Assembly (NCBI GenBank): GCA_029964075.1
Contig: CM057142.1
Span: 1,565,770 to 1,629,769 of the forward strand
DNA from: Patiria pectinifera
Lineage: Eukaryota > Echinodermata > Asteroidea > Valvatida > Asterinidae
DNA length: 64,000 nt
Reading direction: 5' to 3'
The translations under genes were made by a program, and so were the position numbers. Below, piece by piece: positions 23,399 through 34,321 of this stretch (the first letter of the stretch is position 1; the number at the start of each line of letters is the position of its first letter). Below the pieces are notes generated by a model that saw nothing but the letters and a program-made list of their open reading frames with translations, made no database searches and was not told the DNA's origin.

Positions 23399-23887
23399 AG
23401 ACAGTCTTGCCAAACCTCAGTATTGACGAGCCTCAAATTTACAAAGATGCTTTGGCACAGTACGTGCCCTTCATAAAACAACTTGGAAATCATTATGAAC
23501 AATGATAACGTCATGATACTTAGCCCAAAAAAAGGAAAGAAAAAAAAAACGTGTCCGTAATTTGAGCTAAAATTTAGGAAAAGTCTTGTCTAACGTGGGA
23601 GACCTAAACAAGTTCAAAGAAATCCCCAAGCTATAATTATGTCAATGTCACAAGTTTTCTTACAGGTAAATTTTGGGGTTTCTTTGAACTTGTTGAAGCC
23701 CCCCACGTTAGATAACCCTTCGCCTAATTTTAGCTCAATTTACGAACACCTCATAATCCCTCTTGTTTGTATCATGATGTTATCATTGTTCACATGATTT
23801 TTCATAATAGTTTTATTAGAGTAACTGTGCCAGTAAGTAACTTTGTGAATTTGAAGCTCAGCAATACGGAGGTTTGGTAAGACTGTA
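23399..23887. repeat. Long inverted repeat (fold-back), about 490 bp
   Basis: ACAGTCTTGCCAAACCTC at the left edge pairs with GAGGTTTGGTAAGACTGT at the right edge. Matching blocks continue inward in mirrored order: the ATGATAACGTCATGAT region with ATCATGATGTTATCAT, GAGCTAAAATTTAGG with CCTAATTTTAGCTC, and ACAAGTTCAAAGAAA with TTTCTTTGAACTTGT. The arms are about 230 bp around a short loop near 23640. Transcripts would form long hairpins. It is probably a fold-back transposon. Confidence 0.8.
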
Positions 23888-25235
23888 GTGTACTTGATGA
23901 TATCTGGGAAAAGATAAGCGCGCAACTTCAGGTTATCCAGTCATGTTATGCTTTAGAAAATGTTATTTAAGTAAGTATATGCAAGTAGAATCCCCAAAGT
24001 TGCAGCTTTTGTCAAGAAAATAATATATATTATAATTGGAATAAATATTACATGCTGTTTTACGATTTATGCGAATTAGGAACCCTTCCCCCAAAAATTA
24101 CAGGTGTTACCCCTTCCGATAAGGGTATATATGAGACTCTATCTGCCAATATTGGTCGGTCACGATCATGTCCAAATTTGGATCTAAGCCACTTGACTAA
24201 ATAATAACACCTTATTGCAAAATACAAAATAAGCCCCTTTTATGTTTTGTCTAGCGAACGCAGGCTGCAGGGATCATCAGAACTTGAAATCGAAATACAG
24301 TTTCTTGATTGGCCTTATCTTTGTCAAAGTTGAAACCCTATTGACTAGTAAATCGTGACGTAGGAGGTCTATAGGCCTATACCCGATTCATAAACCCGTG
24401 ACTGACGTGGGAAATTTCAAAGTTCAAAGAGATCCAGTAGAAACCAGTGAAGTGAGCTGTGATTATTTTTGTACTATGATGACATTTTATTGTATAGCCT
24501 TTGAAACGTTGCTTACGCACAGACTAGTACTGACGGCAGAGCGTAACAAAGGTTACCATGCCGGCCAGCATTGTGCGTGGCATGATTTCATGATGGGGTG
24601 ATTTGACAAATGGGTCGATTGCGACAGAATCAAGTAGTTTGGGCACTTTGGGATTTTTCGTCATCCAAAAATAACATTCCATCCGATATATCGGTCATAA
24701 TCGGTGTAAAATCCGCAAACTTAAATGTTCAAAAATGCAATGTAATACGATCTGTTATCTCAGTGTCAGGGATGCATTCTTAGGCCTATAATTATAGTTT
24801 TGGCAAAGTTTTGTTTTCTGCAATAGTTACCAAAGCTTACAAAAATCGTTACCGACATCAAAACATGTACTTTGTAACCGAGGCTCCTACGGGATCGTGG
24901 GGAAACCTTTTGAATATTTTCCCGCTGGAAAAAACAACAGGAAATCTTTAAATTTTGGGGGCTGGTCCCCCCTCCCTTTGTAAACTCAAGAAGATCTCCG
25001 TTGATACCTGGTTTCTCGGTAAATGACACCGTAATCTTGAAAAATGTGGCAGTAATAATCTTCCGAATTGTCACCGGAGGTCACCCACCGCTGAAATAAT
25101 ACTTTGAGTGTCGATGTGGATAACCCAATAAGAAAAAGGGACCTTAGTTTCCGCGTTGCAAGACAGAAAATAAGCTTATGGCTCATAGCTACGACCCCGC
25201 CCCTCTTCCGAGCATACCATGAGTCAGAGATTTTT

Positions 25236-25432
25236 GTGACGACTGATCGAGTCGAGAGTTTTTTTAAAGAAGTGACGAGTCGAGTCGAGTCTCAGGGTCA
25301 ACAAAGGTCGGTCGAGTCGGGTCGAGTCGTCGAGCAGTGTGGGTGTGGTCGAGTCGAGTCGAGAGTCACAGAGTGTGGTCGGTGTCGGTCGTCGTCGAGT
25401 CGAAGTATTTAGCTCGAGTCAATTCGAGTCAC
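25236..25432. repeat. Degenerate GAGTC/GTCGA simple repeat
   Basis: A 200-bp stretch dominated by GTCGAGTCGAGT and variants, changing period irregularly. The ORF through it is rich in Ser, Arg and Glu because of the repeat and is not gene-like. Confidence 0.8.
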
Positions 25433-26407
25433 ACTTATAACTGGTTCCCGTCCGTATTTTGTTTTGTGAAATCATAAATTAAAAATTTAGCCAGCGTTCC
25501 TTCCACACAAAAAAAAAAAAAAAAAATGAAAAACCAAATGCGTTTTAACCGATTTTAAGTCTGTGGTCGGGTTTAGGTTTTTACACTATAGAACACACCA
25601 GGTGGTGAGTCCGCGACACGGTGTATGTTTTTGTTATATTTATGGAGGAAGGAAAAGAACGGCCGCTGTATATGAACCATATATATAGATAAAAAGACTA
25701 GATCGGCAGCGGCGTCACGCGCGCACGCTTTCATGGAGGAGGGTCACTGGAGGAAAGATACAACTAATTGCGCGAAACGTGACGAACGCAACGCCGTTTA
25801 CGCGCACAGTGCACCATTATCGCTAACGCGATTCGCGAACAGAGCATACGGACCGGAAAATGTTAGTGTGTTTCGTATAATAGTGATGAGGACTGCTATG
25901 ATTATTTACGAAGAAACACCGAAGGCGCTTCTTTAAATAAGCAGGCTTACTGCATGTGTCTCTATTTTATGAAAATGATCAATGCTAAATAAAACCGCAT
26001 GTGACTTTGTTTCGAGAGTCTCTAAAACAGTCACATACAGGATGTACGCCCATGCAGTGTTGAGTTTGCGATCTGCCAAAGTGGTCAATACTTGAACTTT
26101 AGAATTGTGCCTAGAGGTAATATTTTTACTGGTACACGAAACTGTTAAATATTTTGACAAGATGAATAAATTTCGCATCCATATCAGATTTATTTCATGG
26201 TAAACAACATCACGTATACCTTTATATTTCACAAGTTATGCCCAAGACATTTTACGTTAAAAAAAATAACATTGGTCTTACAAAACTGCGTTATCGCTTA
26301 TTTCAAAGATATTGTTGGTGACCGTGAACCCGTTGCAGTTCAGCAGATCGGGCCTGAGTAAATAGTTTACAGATAAAGTTGTGGTGTGTGCAAGCTAGAA
26401 ATCAAAC

Positions 26408-27289
26408 ATGGCTTCCCAGCCCGGTCTGAACAAAGTATTTCTGTGGAGCACTCCACGTTGTGTATCCACTGCGTTCGCCAAATGCATGAGTTACGTCGAT
26501 GGGATGCAGGTCGTACACGAACCGTACCTCTGCGCATTCCTTCTAGACGTGGAGAGAGATAAGCCCAAGGATCCCAACGAAGATGAGAGACGGATCGAAG
26601 AACGGACCTACGAGGTGCTGGATCCGTCAGTGGATGCTGGAGAAGCATTTGATGAAAAGACGTGCACCTATAGCTGGATCAAAGACGAGCTGCTCTCTGG
26701 GAAACAGTACCAAGATAAGAAGATCATCTTCTGCAAGGATGTTGCTGATCACCTGGCAGGAAAGTATGACATGTTGCCTGAAGGTTTCAAGTATAGCTTT
26801 GCCATTCGTCATCCAGCTAAAGTCTACCTGTCCTTGAAGGTCCTTCTGACGCGATTCTACGGAGAGGAAATAGATCTACTCAAGCTGCCTCTGTTTCCAC
26901 CAGGGTACGGCTACAAGGAGCTCTATGACTTGGTGGAGTATGTCAAACAAAACCTGGATCCCAACCCGACTATCGTAGACACGGATGATCTGCTGGATGA
27001 CCCGTCTGGTATCTTGACAGTCTACTGTCAGAGGATGGGCATTCCTTACAGTGATAGTCTGTTGTCTTGGCCGGCAGGGGACGACATCGTCAAGCAGTGG
27101 AAGATAGCCAAGTATCTCCTGAAAGGTGACAGGCTGCTGGGATTCTACAAGGCAGCCTTTGAGAGTACAGAGTTCCTGAAGCCCAAACCGCCACCACTTT
27201 TGGAGGCACTACCAGAAGACGTCAAGAAGTGTGTCCATGCTACCATGGGCTACTACGACAAACTGCGCAAAGATAGAATTTCGGCATAA
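26408..27289 (+). CDS. Sulfotransferase-like P-loop protein, single exon
   Basis: An intact 293-residue frame starting MASQPGLNKV. The N-terminal strand and loop VFLWSTPRCVSTAF (about residues 10-23) has the form of the 5'-phosphosulfate loop of sulfotransferase-fold enzymes. SFAIRHPAKVYLSL (about 130-142) resembles the 3'-phosphate-binding segment (R-x-P then S). The rest has the mixed alpha/beta look of a single-domain enzyme with no signal peptide or membrane helix, so it is presumably cytosolic. Close relatives in marine invertebrates are, as I recall, often labelled branched-chain-aminotransferase-like; I see no PLP-enzyme motif here, so that label seems wrong. Intronless structure with no poly-A tract or target duplication seen: an intronless paralog or old retrocopy is possible, but the frame is clean, with no internal stop. 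Substrate unknown. The ATG is the first in frame. Confidence 0.85.
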   Translation: MASQPGLNKVFLWSTPRCVSTAFAKCMSYVDGMQVVHEPYLCAFLLDVERDKPKDPNEDERRIEERTYEVLDPSVDAGEAFDEKTCTYSWIKDELLSGKQYQDKKIIFCKDVADHLAGKYDMLPEGFKYSFAIRHPAKVYLSLKVLLTRFYGEEIDLLKLPLFPPGYGYKELYDLVEYVKQNLDPNPTIVDTDDLLDDPSGILTVYCQRMGIPYSDSLLSWPAGDDIVKQWKIAKYLLKGDRLLGFYKAAFESTEFLKPKPPPLLEALPEDVKKCVHATMGYYDKLRKDRISA

Positions 27290-28835
27290 CTGAAGAAATG
27301 AATTCTAATTGGGGTTACTAAATATAAATTAAAACACAGCATTTTAAATTGATTGTTACAAATTTACCCGAAAATAACTGCCAGCAGTATGTTCATGAAC
27401 TGTTATCTTTGGCTGTTCTTTATATTTTTGTTGTATTTTAAGTCACTAAAAGCACAGCCAGCAACTGAATTATTGCGAATTATCTCAAAGCAATTTTAAC
27501 ATTAAATACCGGAACTTCCTTCCGTGTAGATATGATGTGAAATTGCACGAAAGCAGGACCTTACATGTTATTTTGATATTGCTTATTTCAGTATTATATT
27601 ATTATTTTCGTTTAAATTGAATTTTTGTTCAGAATTACTTTAAACTAACATATATTCCAAACTTATCAGACTTGCACGTATTTTTACATTGACATTCCTA
27701 ATCCTGACCATCTACAGGGTGACCAAAAATGCAACCCTGAAACCCAATGTGCTGTTTTCATGATTTTTTTTCAGTATTTGAAAGAAAAAGCTCTCAGCTT
27801 TTATCTGATATCCAAAACATAAAAAATCCCCGATCACGTTTTTTCAAAAAAAGGAAATGTGTCAGGGTTGATTTTTTTGGGTCACCCAGTATTGGCGCAT
27901 TGTTCTTTGAGGGTCGATTATGCACCGTAAGATTGTAAGAAACTGCACATTACTAATTTTATACCCTCCGAAAAATTGAACAGCAAGCTGAACGTCGGAA
28001 ATTGAGTATTACTAAATTTCATGGCTTGAATACCTTCGAGATTTTGAGCTATTTTTCCTGATTTATGAAACTGATACATTTACTAGTATATTAATTGGCA
28101 AATGACCAGAGTGACATGTCGCGTCACATCTCGTCGACAGCGCCACCACGGCTTGCTGTTGACGAAATGCACTGAGGGCGCTGTTTACAAATAATGCTAG
28201 ACAAGGTTCCGTAATCGAAAAATAATGTTTGTAACCCCAATTACAACGTACTGTGCCCCCTTTCCTTTAACAAACACCCCTGGATTTTACTTACACAACA
28301 TAGTCAACTAAAACTTTTGTAGTCAACCAAAGAGCACTAAAGGCGTTAATTATGAGTAATTTCCGTCTTGGATCGATGATTCATTGATAACAGAACTTCA
28401 GGTATTAATCACGTTTAAGCAGCTAGCTGGGAGTAGGCCGAGATGGGGCTGGCCTACTCAAGAGAAAACCCCCACAAAATCGAGAAAATGAAGAGCAACA
28501 TTTTGTCTCGCACCCACTGCCCAGGGCGCGGACTCATTGGTTTTGTTTATAGTTTCAAAACAATCAAAAAAAAGAAGAAATCCCTTCGTCCTTCTCTATA
28601 GCTCGGGTGGTCAAGGGGCCAAAGGTCTTAGGGCGGTCCCCGTTCCCCCCCCCCCCCCCGCCCGTTAATCGAGACACCCAAAAGAGCCGGCCGACACCTT
28701 TTTCGGAGATCTGATGTATCTGATTAATTCTAATTCCTTGAATGATGAAATAAATATCAAATTATATTTCCCGCTTAAAACTTTGTAAAATACCTTTTGT
28801 TTTGAAAAAAAAATTGGTGCTAAAATCAGAATTGG

Positions 28836-29108
28836 CAGTGGCGCACCCAAGATTTGGCTTTGGGGGAGGGGGGGGGGCTCACAAGAAGTTTGGATTTTTT
28901 TTTAAAATGTTGCCCAAAATTTTTGGCCGCAGAAATTTTTTTGGGGGGGGGGGAGACCCGGACTTTTTTGACGTTGGTGGCGCCATTTACACCCCTATTA
29001 TACTACTCGAAAACAGGCCACATAAAAATCACCACGGTCAAATCGTGGGACTAACAAAAATTGGACAACCTCTTGTGACCCCCCCCCCCCCCCTTGGGTG
29101 CGCCACTG
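28836..29108. mobile_element. hAT-like MITE with 8-bp target duplication
   Basis: A 273-bp element with perfect inverted ends, CAGTGGCGCACCCAAG at the left and CTTGGGTGCGCCACTG at the right. It is flanked by an exact 8-bp duplication, AGAATTGG (28828-28835 and 29109-29116). The CAGTGGCG terminus and 8-bp duplication are typical of hAT elements. An internal G-rich and C-rich pair of tracts follows the TIRs. It has no transposase. Confidence 0.88.
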
Positions 29109-30159
29109 AGAATTGGTACATTTTTGGATTTCCGTACATTTCTTTTGATGCCGGTTGAATGGGATTTTGCCCCTCATGTACAAGCAGGGAATAAGCAAAA
29201 CTGATGGTACACACTTTGTTTCTTATCTACAGAAGAGAGTGAGAGAGAATTTCAAATCTAATCACATTTCAGACAAAATGAATCACTTCTTGACTGCTTT
29301 ATTTACATGCAGCTAATTTGAAAGTTTACAGTGATTAACTTATACATTAATTACAGAGTGCATGATCGTAAATCACGTCGTTTATAATGTTTTGAAGTCT
29401 ATAGTTTCAACATGATGTTCTCAACTTCGTTTGCAAATTACATTTGCAAATGTTCCAAAGAACATACAACACAATAACTTAATAATACCACCTTGCCGTT
29501 TAATTATTGTTTTCATCTAGAGATGAAAAGAGGTACAGTTTGTTGAGGTAAAGTTTGGTAGGTCAAATACGTTATATAGTCAAAAGGAAACAAGTTCTCA
29601 GAGTCATAAAGGTACGTAAATAAAATCCACAGAGCTATGTCATGGTTATATTAGTAGCCCAAGTATTGTGCGCCACTTGTTAAATAACACTGTTTCAATC
29701 TTCCATTTCGAGCTCCCATTTTCAATGAGCTGCCCTATGTAAGCTGGAATTTACAACACAATTTTGGGTGCTCCACCTCAGTGTAACGTAAATGTTATAC
29801 GCCACAAAGGGTGCCACATGTAAGTGTAATACGAACGCCAATTCTAAAAAAGTACTAGTTTACCGCAGCGTTGTGTTTTAAATTTTTAGAACTGTTAACC
29901 ATTCTTATGAAATTCTTGCCAACTGACAATTCCGTAAAATCCAACGTACGTCTGTAATTTTGTTCTACTCAATAGTAGTCGTCACAAAAGTGATGTATCA
30001 CATTTTTTTCCCCCCAACAGTAGCCCATTAAAGTGTCTGACATGACTTTTGTACGTCCGTTGCCCCTATATGATTGTAAAGTCTTGATTTCACACCATAC
30101 TGGAAGCATCAGATCAATTTTATAGAACTGTTCCCAGACTAGAGGGCGCTATGACATGA

Positions 30160-30250
30160 CACACAATAATAATAATAATAATCTTATACAGCGCCAAATC
30201 CTTCAAAATGACATTCAATGGCCCATTTGTGTTGGGAAATTGAGCAGGGT
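30160..30250 (-). mobile_element. LINE 3' tail fragment with (ATT)n
   Basis: On the minus strand the sequence ends GGATTTGGCGCTGTATAAG, then (ATT)n. It has the same form as the L2/CR1-like tail at 2950-2990 (GCGCTATATAAG, then (TTA)n). Only the last 90 bp or so are recognisable. Confidence 0.55.
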
Positions 30251-30643
30251 TGATCTCGTATACCACCCATTTTTAATCGTAAATAGATATCGAAAATACT
30301 GGGATTATTGTCACCATAGGTATCTCGTTTGAATTCATAACAATGTTAGGAAATACTGTTGAAAACATTTTTGATTTTAAGCCTTTTCTCAGTCTTTCCA
30401 CCTCAATAAAAAAACCCAAAAGGTATCATTTACTGCATTTTATTATTTAATTGCTGGACTTTGTTTACCGGTTCGGAATTCCGTAATTTATGTAAATCCA
30501 GGACAGAATGTGTAATGTAATGCAAAAATTGGCCATAAACTGTGTATCTGTACCAGCACACAATGTACGTTCATTAATTTTTAAGTTACAGGTAATAAAA
30601 TGTCCTCTCGCATCACAACAGTGTATTGTCTGTAATACGTAAC

Positions 30644-30681
30644 TTAACATATGGCGATATAATTATATCGCCGTATGTTAA
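30644..30681. repeat. 38-bp near-perfect palindrome
   Basis: TTAACATATGGCGATATAAT, then TATATCGCCGTATGTTAA. Arms of 19 bp with a single mismatched pair and no spacer. It could extrude as a cruciform, or be a closed-up insertion product of a TTAA-targeting element, since TTAA is at both edges. Confidence 0.85.
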
Positions 30682-30740
30682 CATATAATTTACATTAAAC
30701 GAGTAAAATAAATGAGAACAATTCCGCCCACATTAACTTA

Positions 30741-30993
30741 GGCGAAATACAAAAAAAACATGTTTAGCGTCCTCGCCCGCTTCTTTTTTGAAGGCCGTCG
30801 CCTCTTTTGTTTTTTAAACCGAAAAATGGTAAATTTTGAACAGTGACATCATTTTGGCCTCTTTATCTGTTGCATCTAGCCCATATAAAGCGGGTATGTC
30901 ATTTCCCGAGTCCAATGGCGGCCATTAAAAAAAAATGCCCGCTTCTTTTTTTCAGAAAAGCAGGACGCTAAAAAAATTTTTTTTTATTACGCC
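30741..30993. mobile_element. 253-bp TIR element
   Basis: The left end GGCGAAATACAAAAAAAACA, then TGTTTAGCGTCCTCGC, is mirrored at the right by GCAGGACGCTAAA, poly-T, ATTACGCC. The flanks are TTA and TAA. A second inner pair (CCCGCTTCTTTTTT) is a direct repeat. The GGCG terminus and TWA context suggest Harbinger, with less certainty than for the others. Confidence 0.6.
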
Positions 30994-31759
30994 TAAAGAT
31001 TGCATTTTTTGGCAGAATTGCCGATATGCAAACCACAACCCATCAATCCAATGAAACTTGCACACGAAACCGAGAGAGAGGCTCTCCTGGCAAGCCTTGA
31101 ATGTGTTCTTACGTAACGGCCAAGCAACTGATACACCAACGTAACGGTCTTTGCGTAACGTTACGATTTTCCAAGCGAATACAGGATCACAACCAAAGTT
31201 GCAGGCCTTTTTCAGACCATCGTCTCCCCTACCCGTGTTGAAATCAATACGGGTACACCGTTAGCGTAACTAGTTCACTCAAACATGGGTCCACGAGTTG
31301 GCTGTAGATTTTGGATTGTCTACCCAAGTAGAACCTCTCAACCCGGGTCCCCACCAGCTTCGGATTCTACCCGTATAGAGCACCGGACCCATCCCGTGTT
31401 GGATTCTTGCTTGTGTTAAATGAGTTCCTGAAACCCCCGTGACCTCAGTAAGGTCATAAGGCTTGAGAAATCTGCACCCACTTACGATCTCGACCGACAC
31501 GAACTTTCCTCGGAAAATTTGGATAGTCAAGACAAAAATCAGAGAAAACGGAAGTAACGTTAGACCATACAGCGGCATCGACATCGTGCATGAGCTGCCA
31601 GGCTGATTATCTGCTCCCTTACATAGTGCGCTAATTAAAAAGCGTTTACAGGTTCTAGATACACGACCATCTCTCCTTCAGCCTGGCTTCAAGACGCACA
31701 ATTACAAAACTACAACACCGTCTGCAAATGGTGCCCGACTAATTTTATTGCAAAATATA

Positions 31760-31941
31760 TGAGCTCAGAAAGGCCACATACAATTTATACACGATCGTAA
31801 CCCCATCTAAAAACACGTTCCAGTCAAACCAGTGAGTTTGGCGGTTTTTAGACTTCATCTTATTTTTTTTTTTTAATTTTGCCGACGCGCACGGCTACGG
31901 CGACGCGCGCGCAGACCAGAAGCCGGAGACTTTTTTTGGCC
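31760..31941. mobile_element. Truncated Harbinger-like MITE
   Basis: Matches the reverse complement of part of 6663-7035, starting GAAAGGCCACAT, through CCAGTCAAACCAGTGAGTTT and the GACGCGCACGGCTACGGCGA block, and ending GGAGAC, poly-T, GGCC, then TTA (31942-31944). The other terminus is missing. Confidence 0.72.
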
Positions 31942-32497
31942 TTAAACATTCAACTTGTTTCTCAGCAAATAATGCAACAAATCTTTAGATATGCTTTTAG
32001 CAGCTTACTGCAATTTTCTTCCACTGACAAATATAGTATGTATTATTTAAAATGAGATGCGAGTGTTGACTATCTATCACGGGCTTTAAGTCCTCTGCTG
32101 CAGTAATATTAGCACCGAATACTTACTAAGAGTTTACTGGAAGATACGTTCCGTCGAAAGTAGCTGTTCATTGTTGATTGAATGAAGAACGATTTGGATT
32201 TTTTTTGCGTAAACTTTTATTATAGTGGCTTAAATTTGAACATGATAGCCTCAATTCGAGAGTAAGTGAAAGTCAATTTGACTCGTCAGCTATCAGGCAA
32301 CACAATTGACATTATATATGTCTATGGTGCTGCAAAGAAAACAAAGAATGTAGTATTTCAAAATTGGCAGCACGGTACGTGATTGAATGAAATAATAATG
32401 GCAAAACGAAGAAAAAGTAATAATAGGCCATGGTCCTAAAGCTCGCAAAGGCTCTGGACCAATAGTGCCAGTTCGTGTATGTCTATCCAATTGTGAA

Positions 32498-32924
32498 AGT
32501 TGGTGACTGTCTACCGACCATTGGTGACAATTGATGACTGTCTACCAACCAATGGTGACAGTTGGTGACTGTCCACCGACCAATGGTGACAGTTGGAGAC
32601 TGTCCACCGACCAATGGTGACAGTTGGAGACTGTCTACCGACCAATGGTGACAGTTGGGGACTGTCCACCGACCAATGGTGACAGTTGGAGACTGTCTAC
32701 CGACCAATGGTGACCAATCAACCAATGGTGACAGTTGGTGACTGTCTACCGACCAATGGTGACAGTTGGAGACTGTCTACCGACCAATGGTGACAGTTGG
32801 TGACTGTCTACCGACCAATGGTGACAGTTGGAGACTGTCTACCGACCAATGGTGACAGATGGAGACTGTCTACCAACCAATGGTGACAGTTGGTGACTGA
32901 CTACCGACCAATGGTTGACACAGT
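32498..32924. repeat. 31-bp minisatellite, about 14 copies
   Basis: A 31-bp unit (GTTGGTGACTGTCTACCGAC, then CAATGGTGACA) repeats about 13 full times plus one partial copy near 32710, with alternating G(T/A)GACTG and T(C/A)CACC variants. Each junction contains GACAG and CTGTC separated by 7 bases, so every unit can form a small hairpin. The period is not a multiple of three, so the ORF through it is not protein-like. Confidence 0.93.
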
Positions 32925-33292
32925 ACCTACCATTCTCCACCAAAACAGACGAAGGTACAGGACCCCCGACAAAGTACAATGAAATGTGCGGCAGCGACAA
33001 TGACGTTCGACCTCAAATCAACCGAGTGTAACAGAACCTGTAGAAGCAGGTGTATATCATGTTCACAAAACTTCATAAGTAATCAAAGTAATCATTCCCG
33101 AATAAATATCAGACTGTGAAACATATCACAGACATTCGGCGGTATGACATCATATGCCATTTATAGTCTGCATGACTTCAGAAATCCGTCGAGTTTTCCG
33201 ACCACAGACTGTAAGATCTGGTATTCAAACGTGAAGTGAGCGGCAACGCCGGCAAGGCAAGGCTATCTATACACGACGACGGGATGGACTCA

Positions 33293-34321
33293 TCACTTTT
33301 CATACAGCAAGCCTTTCAGCCTGTGGGTTTCCTCCTTTAGTGCTGCAACTTCGATCCTGAGTCTCATATTCTCTTGCTCGAGCAGGGCGGCACGGATGGC
33401 AATCTGATCTTCCTTAGCACGTCGAGCATCTCGGGATCTCTTAGCTGCCTCGTTGTTCTTCCGCCGTCTCTCCCAGTAAGTATCATCCTTCATGTCATCA
33501 GGCAACTGACTGCGTTTCCTCTTGGACTTCTTGGTGCTGGAAATGGAAGCCTCGGCAGCTCGCCTTTGAATAAGTGTCAGTGTCTGGTCGTTGGTGTTAA
33601 AAAAGGAATCCATGCCACCTCCACTCGAGTCGGACGACGAGCACATGTTGTCTTCGTCAGAGTTGCTGAGCTTCCCTTCCGGGGAATGTTCAGAGCTCAA
33701 TCCCGTCTCATTCTTCAGTCGATTCTCTTGCTTTTTCAGTATCTTATCCGCCTCTGTGGCCAGAGTCATTAGGTGGTGAGCCTGAGCTTGGCCGTCTAGT
33801 ATGGATGGTTTGGTCTTAGGTTCTGCCTCTGGCTTGCTTAGAGTCAGAGCAATCGGTATGGGTACCGATGTCTTGATGCTGATTGGTACCAGGCGTTTGG
33901 ACGTGATGGTTGGTGGAGTTGATGTCAATGTGAGATCCCTGCTGCTGCTCGCAACAGGCTTGAAAGGCCTGATGGATCCCCCATTGGGCACTGGCACCGA
34001 AATGCATGGCGGTAACACCATCTTAGTCTGCTTGGTCTCTGGTTTTTGTGACACAACAACTCGGGGTATGTTGATCTCTTTGTAGTAATCCGACTCGGAT
34101 TCCGCCTCGCCTCTCCCTTCCGTTTCCTGAGTATCCGGGCTATTTTGGTTCATGGTTTCCCCGTTGTTATGGCAATCTTCCTGGTAACCGTCGTCCGCTG
34201 GTTCCTCTTTGATGTTCATGACAAGATCTGTGGGCTCTTCATCGCTGTCCGGCGGGGAATGTGGGTCCTTTTTGCCCGGTGTCGTCCCGGTATGACTCGG
34301 ACTATTCTCGTGAGATGACAT
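33293..34321 (-). CDS. PAR-type bZIP transcription factor (HLF/TEF/CES-2-like)
   Basis: A 342-residue nuclear factor. The start [10 protein letters not shown] follows a likely splice acceptor (CTATCAG), so upstream non-coding exons are expected. The C-terminal 64 residues are a bZIP: the basic region [20 protein letters not shown] (about 285-304) has the NNxAAKRSR signature of the PAR/C/EBP group, followed by [13 protein letters not shown], a near match to the PAR-family HLF segment, and a short leucine zipper ending at the C-terminus. Upstream is Ser/Pro-rich and acidic, with [11 protein letters not shown], which contains a SUMO consensus (IKEE), and basic [11 protein letters not shown], a likely nuclear signal and equivalent of the PAR region. 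Known family members bind RTTAYGTAAY as dimers and act in circadian output, development and cell death. Several such sites lie 4-6 kb upstream. Assignment to one vertebrate paralog is not possible by eye. Confidence 0.9.
   Translation of the reverse strand: MSSHENSPSHTGTTPGKKDPHSPPDSDEEPTDLVMNIKEEPADDGYQEDCHNNGETMNQNSPDTQETEGRGEAESESDYYKEINIPRVVVSQKPETKQTKMVLPPCISVPVPNGGSIRPFKPVASSSRDLTLTSTPPTITSKRLVPISIKTSVPIPIALTLSKPEAEPKTKPSILDGQAQAHHLMTLATEADKILKKQENRLKNETGLSSEHSPEGKLSNSDEDNMCSSSDSSGGGMDSFFNTNDQTLTLIQRRAAEASISSTKKSKRKRSQLPDDMKDDTYWERRRKNNEAAKRSRDARRAKEDQIAIRAALLEQENMRLRIEVAALKEETHRLKGLLYEK

Larger units (their letters stand above)
21184..26407. other. Intergenic region between IkB and the sulfotransferase-like gene
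   Basis: These genes are divergent, so both promoters should lie here. The region holds a TIR element with an internal SINE, a long inverted repeat and a GAGTC-rich patch (listed separately). Two TAGGCCTA palindromes are at 24372 and 24781. I see no conserved protein or structured RNA. Confidence 0.5.
27290..33292. other. Intergenic region between the sulfotransferase-like and bZIP genes
   Basis: These two genes converge, so this region carries both 3' ends. Apart from the hAT MITE, LINE tail, palindrome, TIR elements and minisatellite listed separately, I see only AT-rich sequence, poly-C/G tracts near 28650, 28860 and 29080, and no conserved coding segment. CTTACGTAAC at 31108-31117 is a stray PAR-bZIP-like site. 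Confidence 0.5.

Noticed and set aside
25104..25412. 102-codon ORF rich in Ser, Arg, Glu and Val
   Set aside because: It is a translation of the degenerate GAGTC repeat.
28802..29158. 118-codon Gly-rich ORF
   Set aside because: It reads through the poly-G and poly-C tracts of the hAT-like MITE.
32483..32725. Minus-strand ORF with repeated GRW/SPTVTIG segments
   Set aside because: It is a read-through of the 31-bp minisatellite, whose period is not a multiple of three; there are no splice signals or conserved motifs.
32498..32924. Possible CRISPR-like array
   Set aside because: Units are contiguous with no unique spacers, in an animal genome; a minisatellite.
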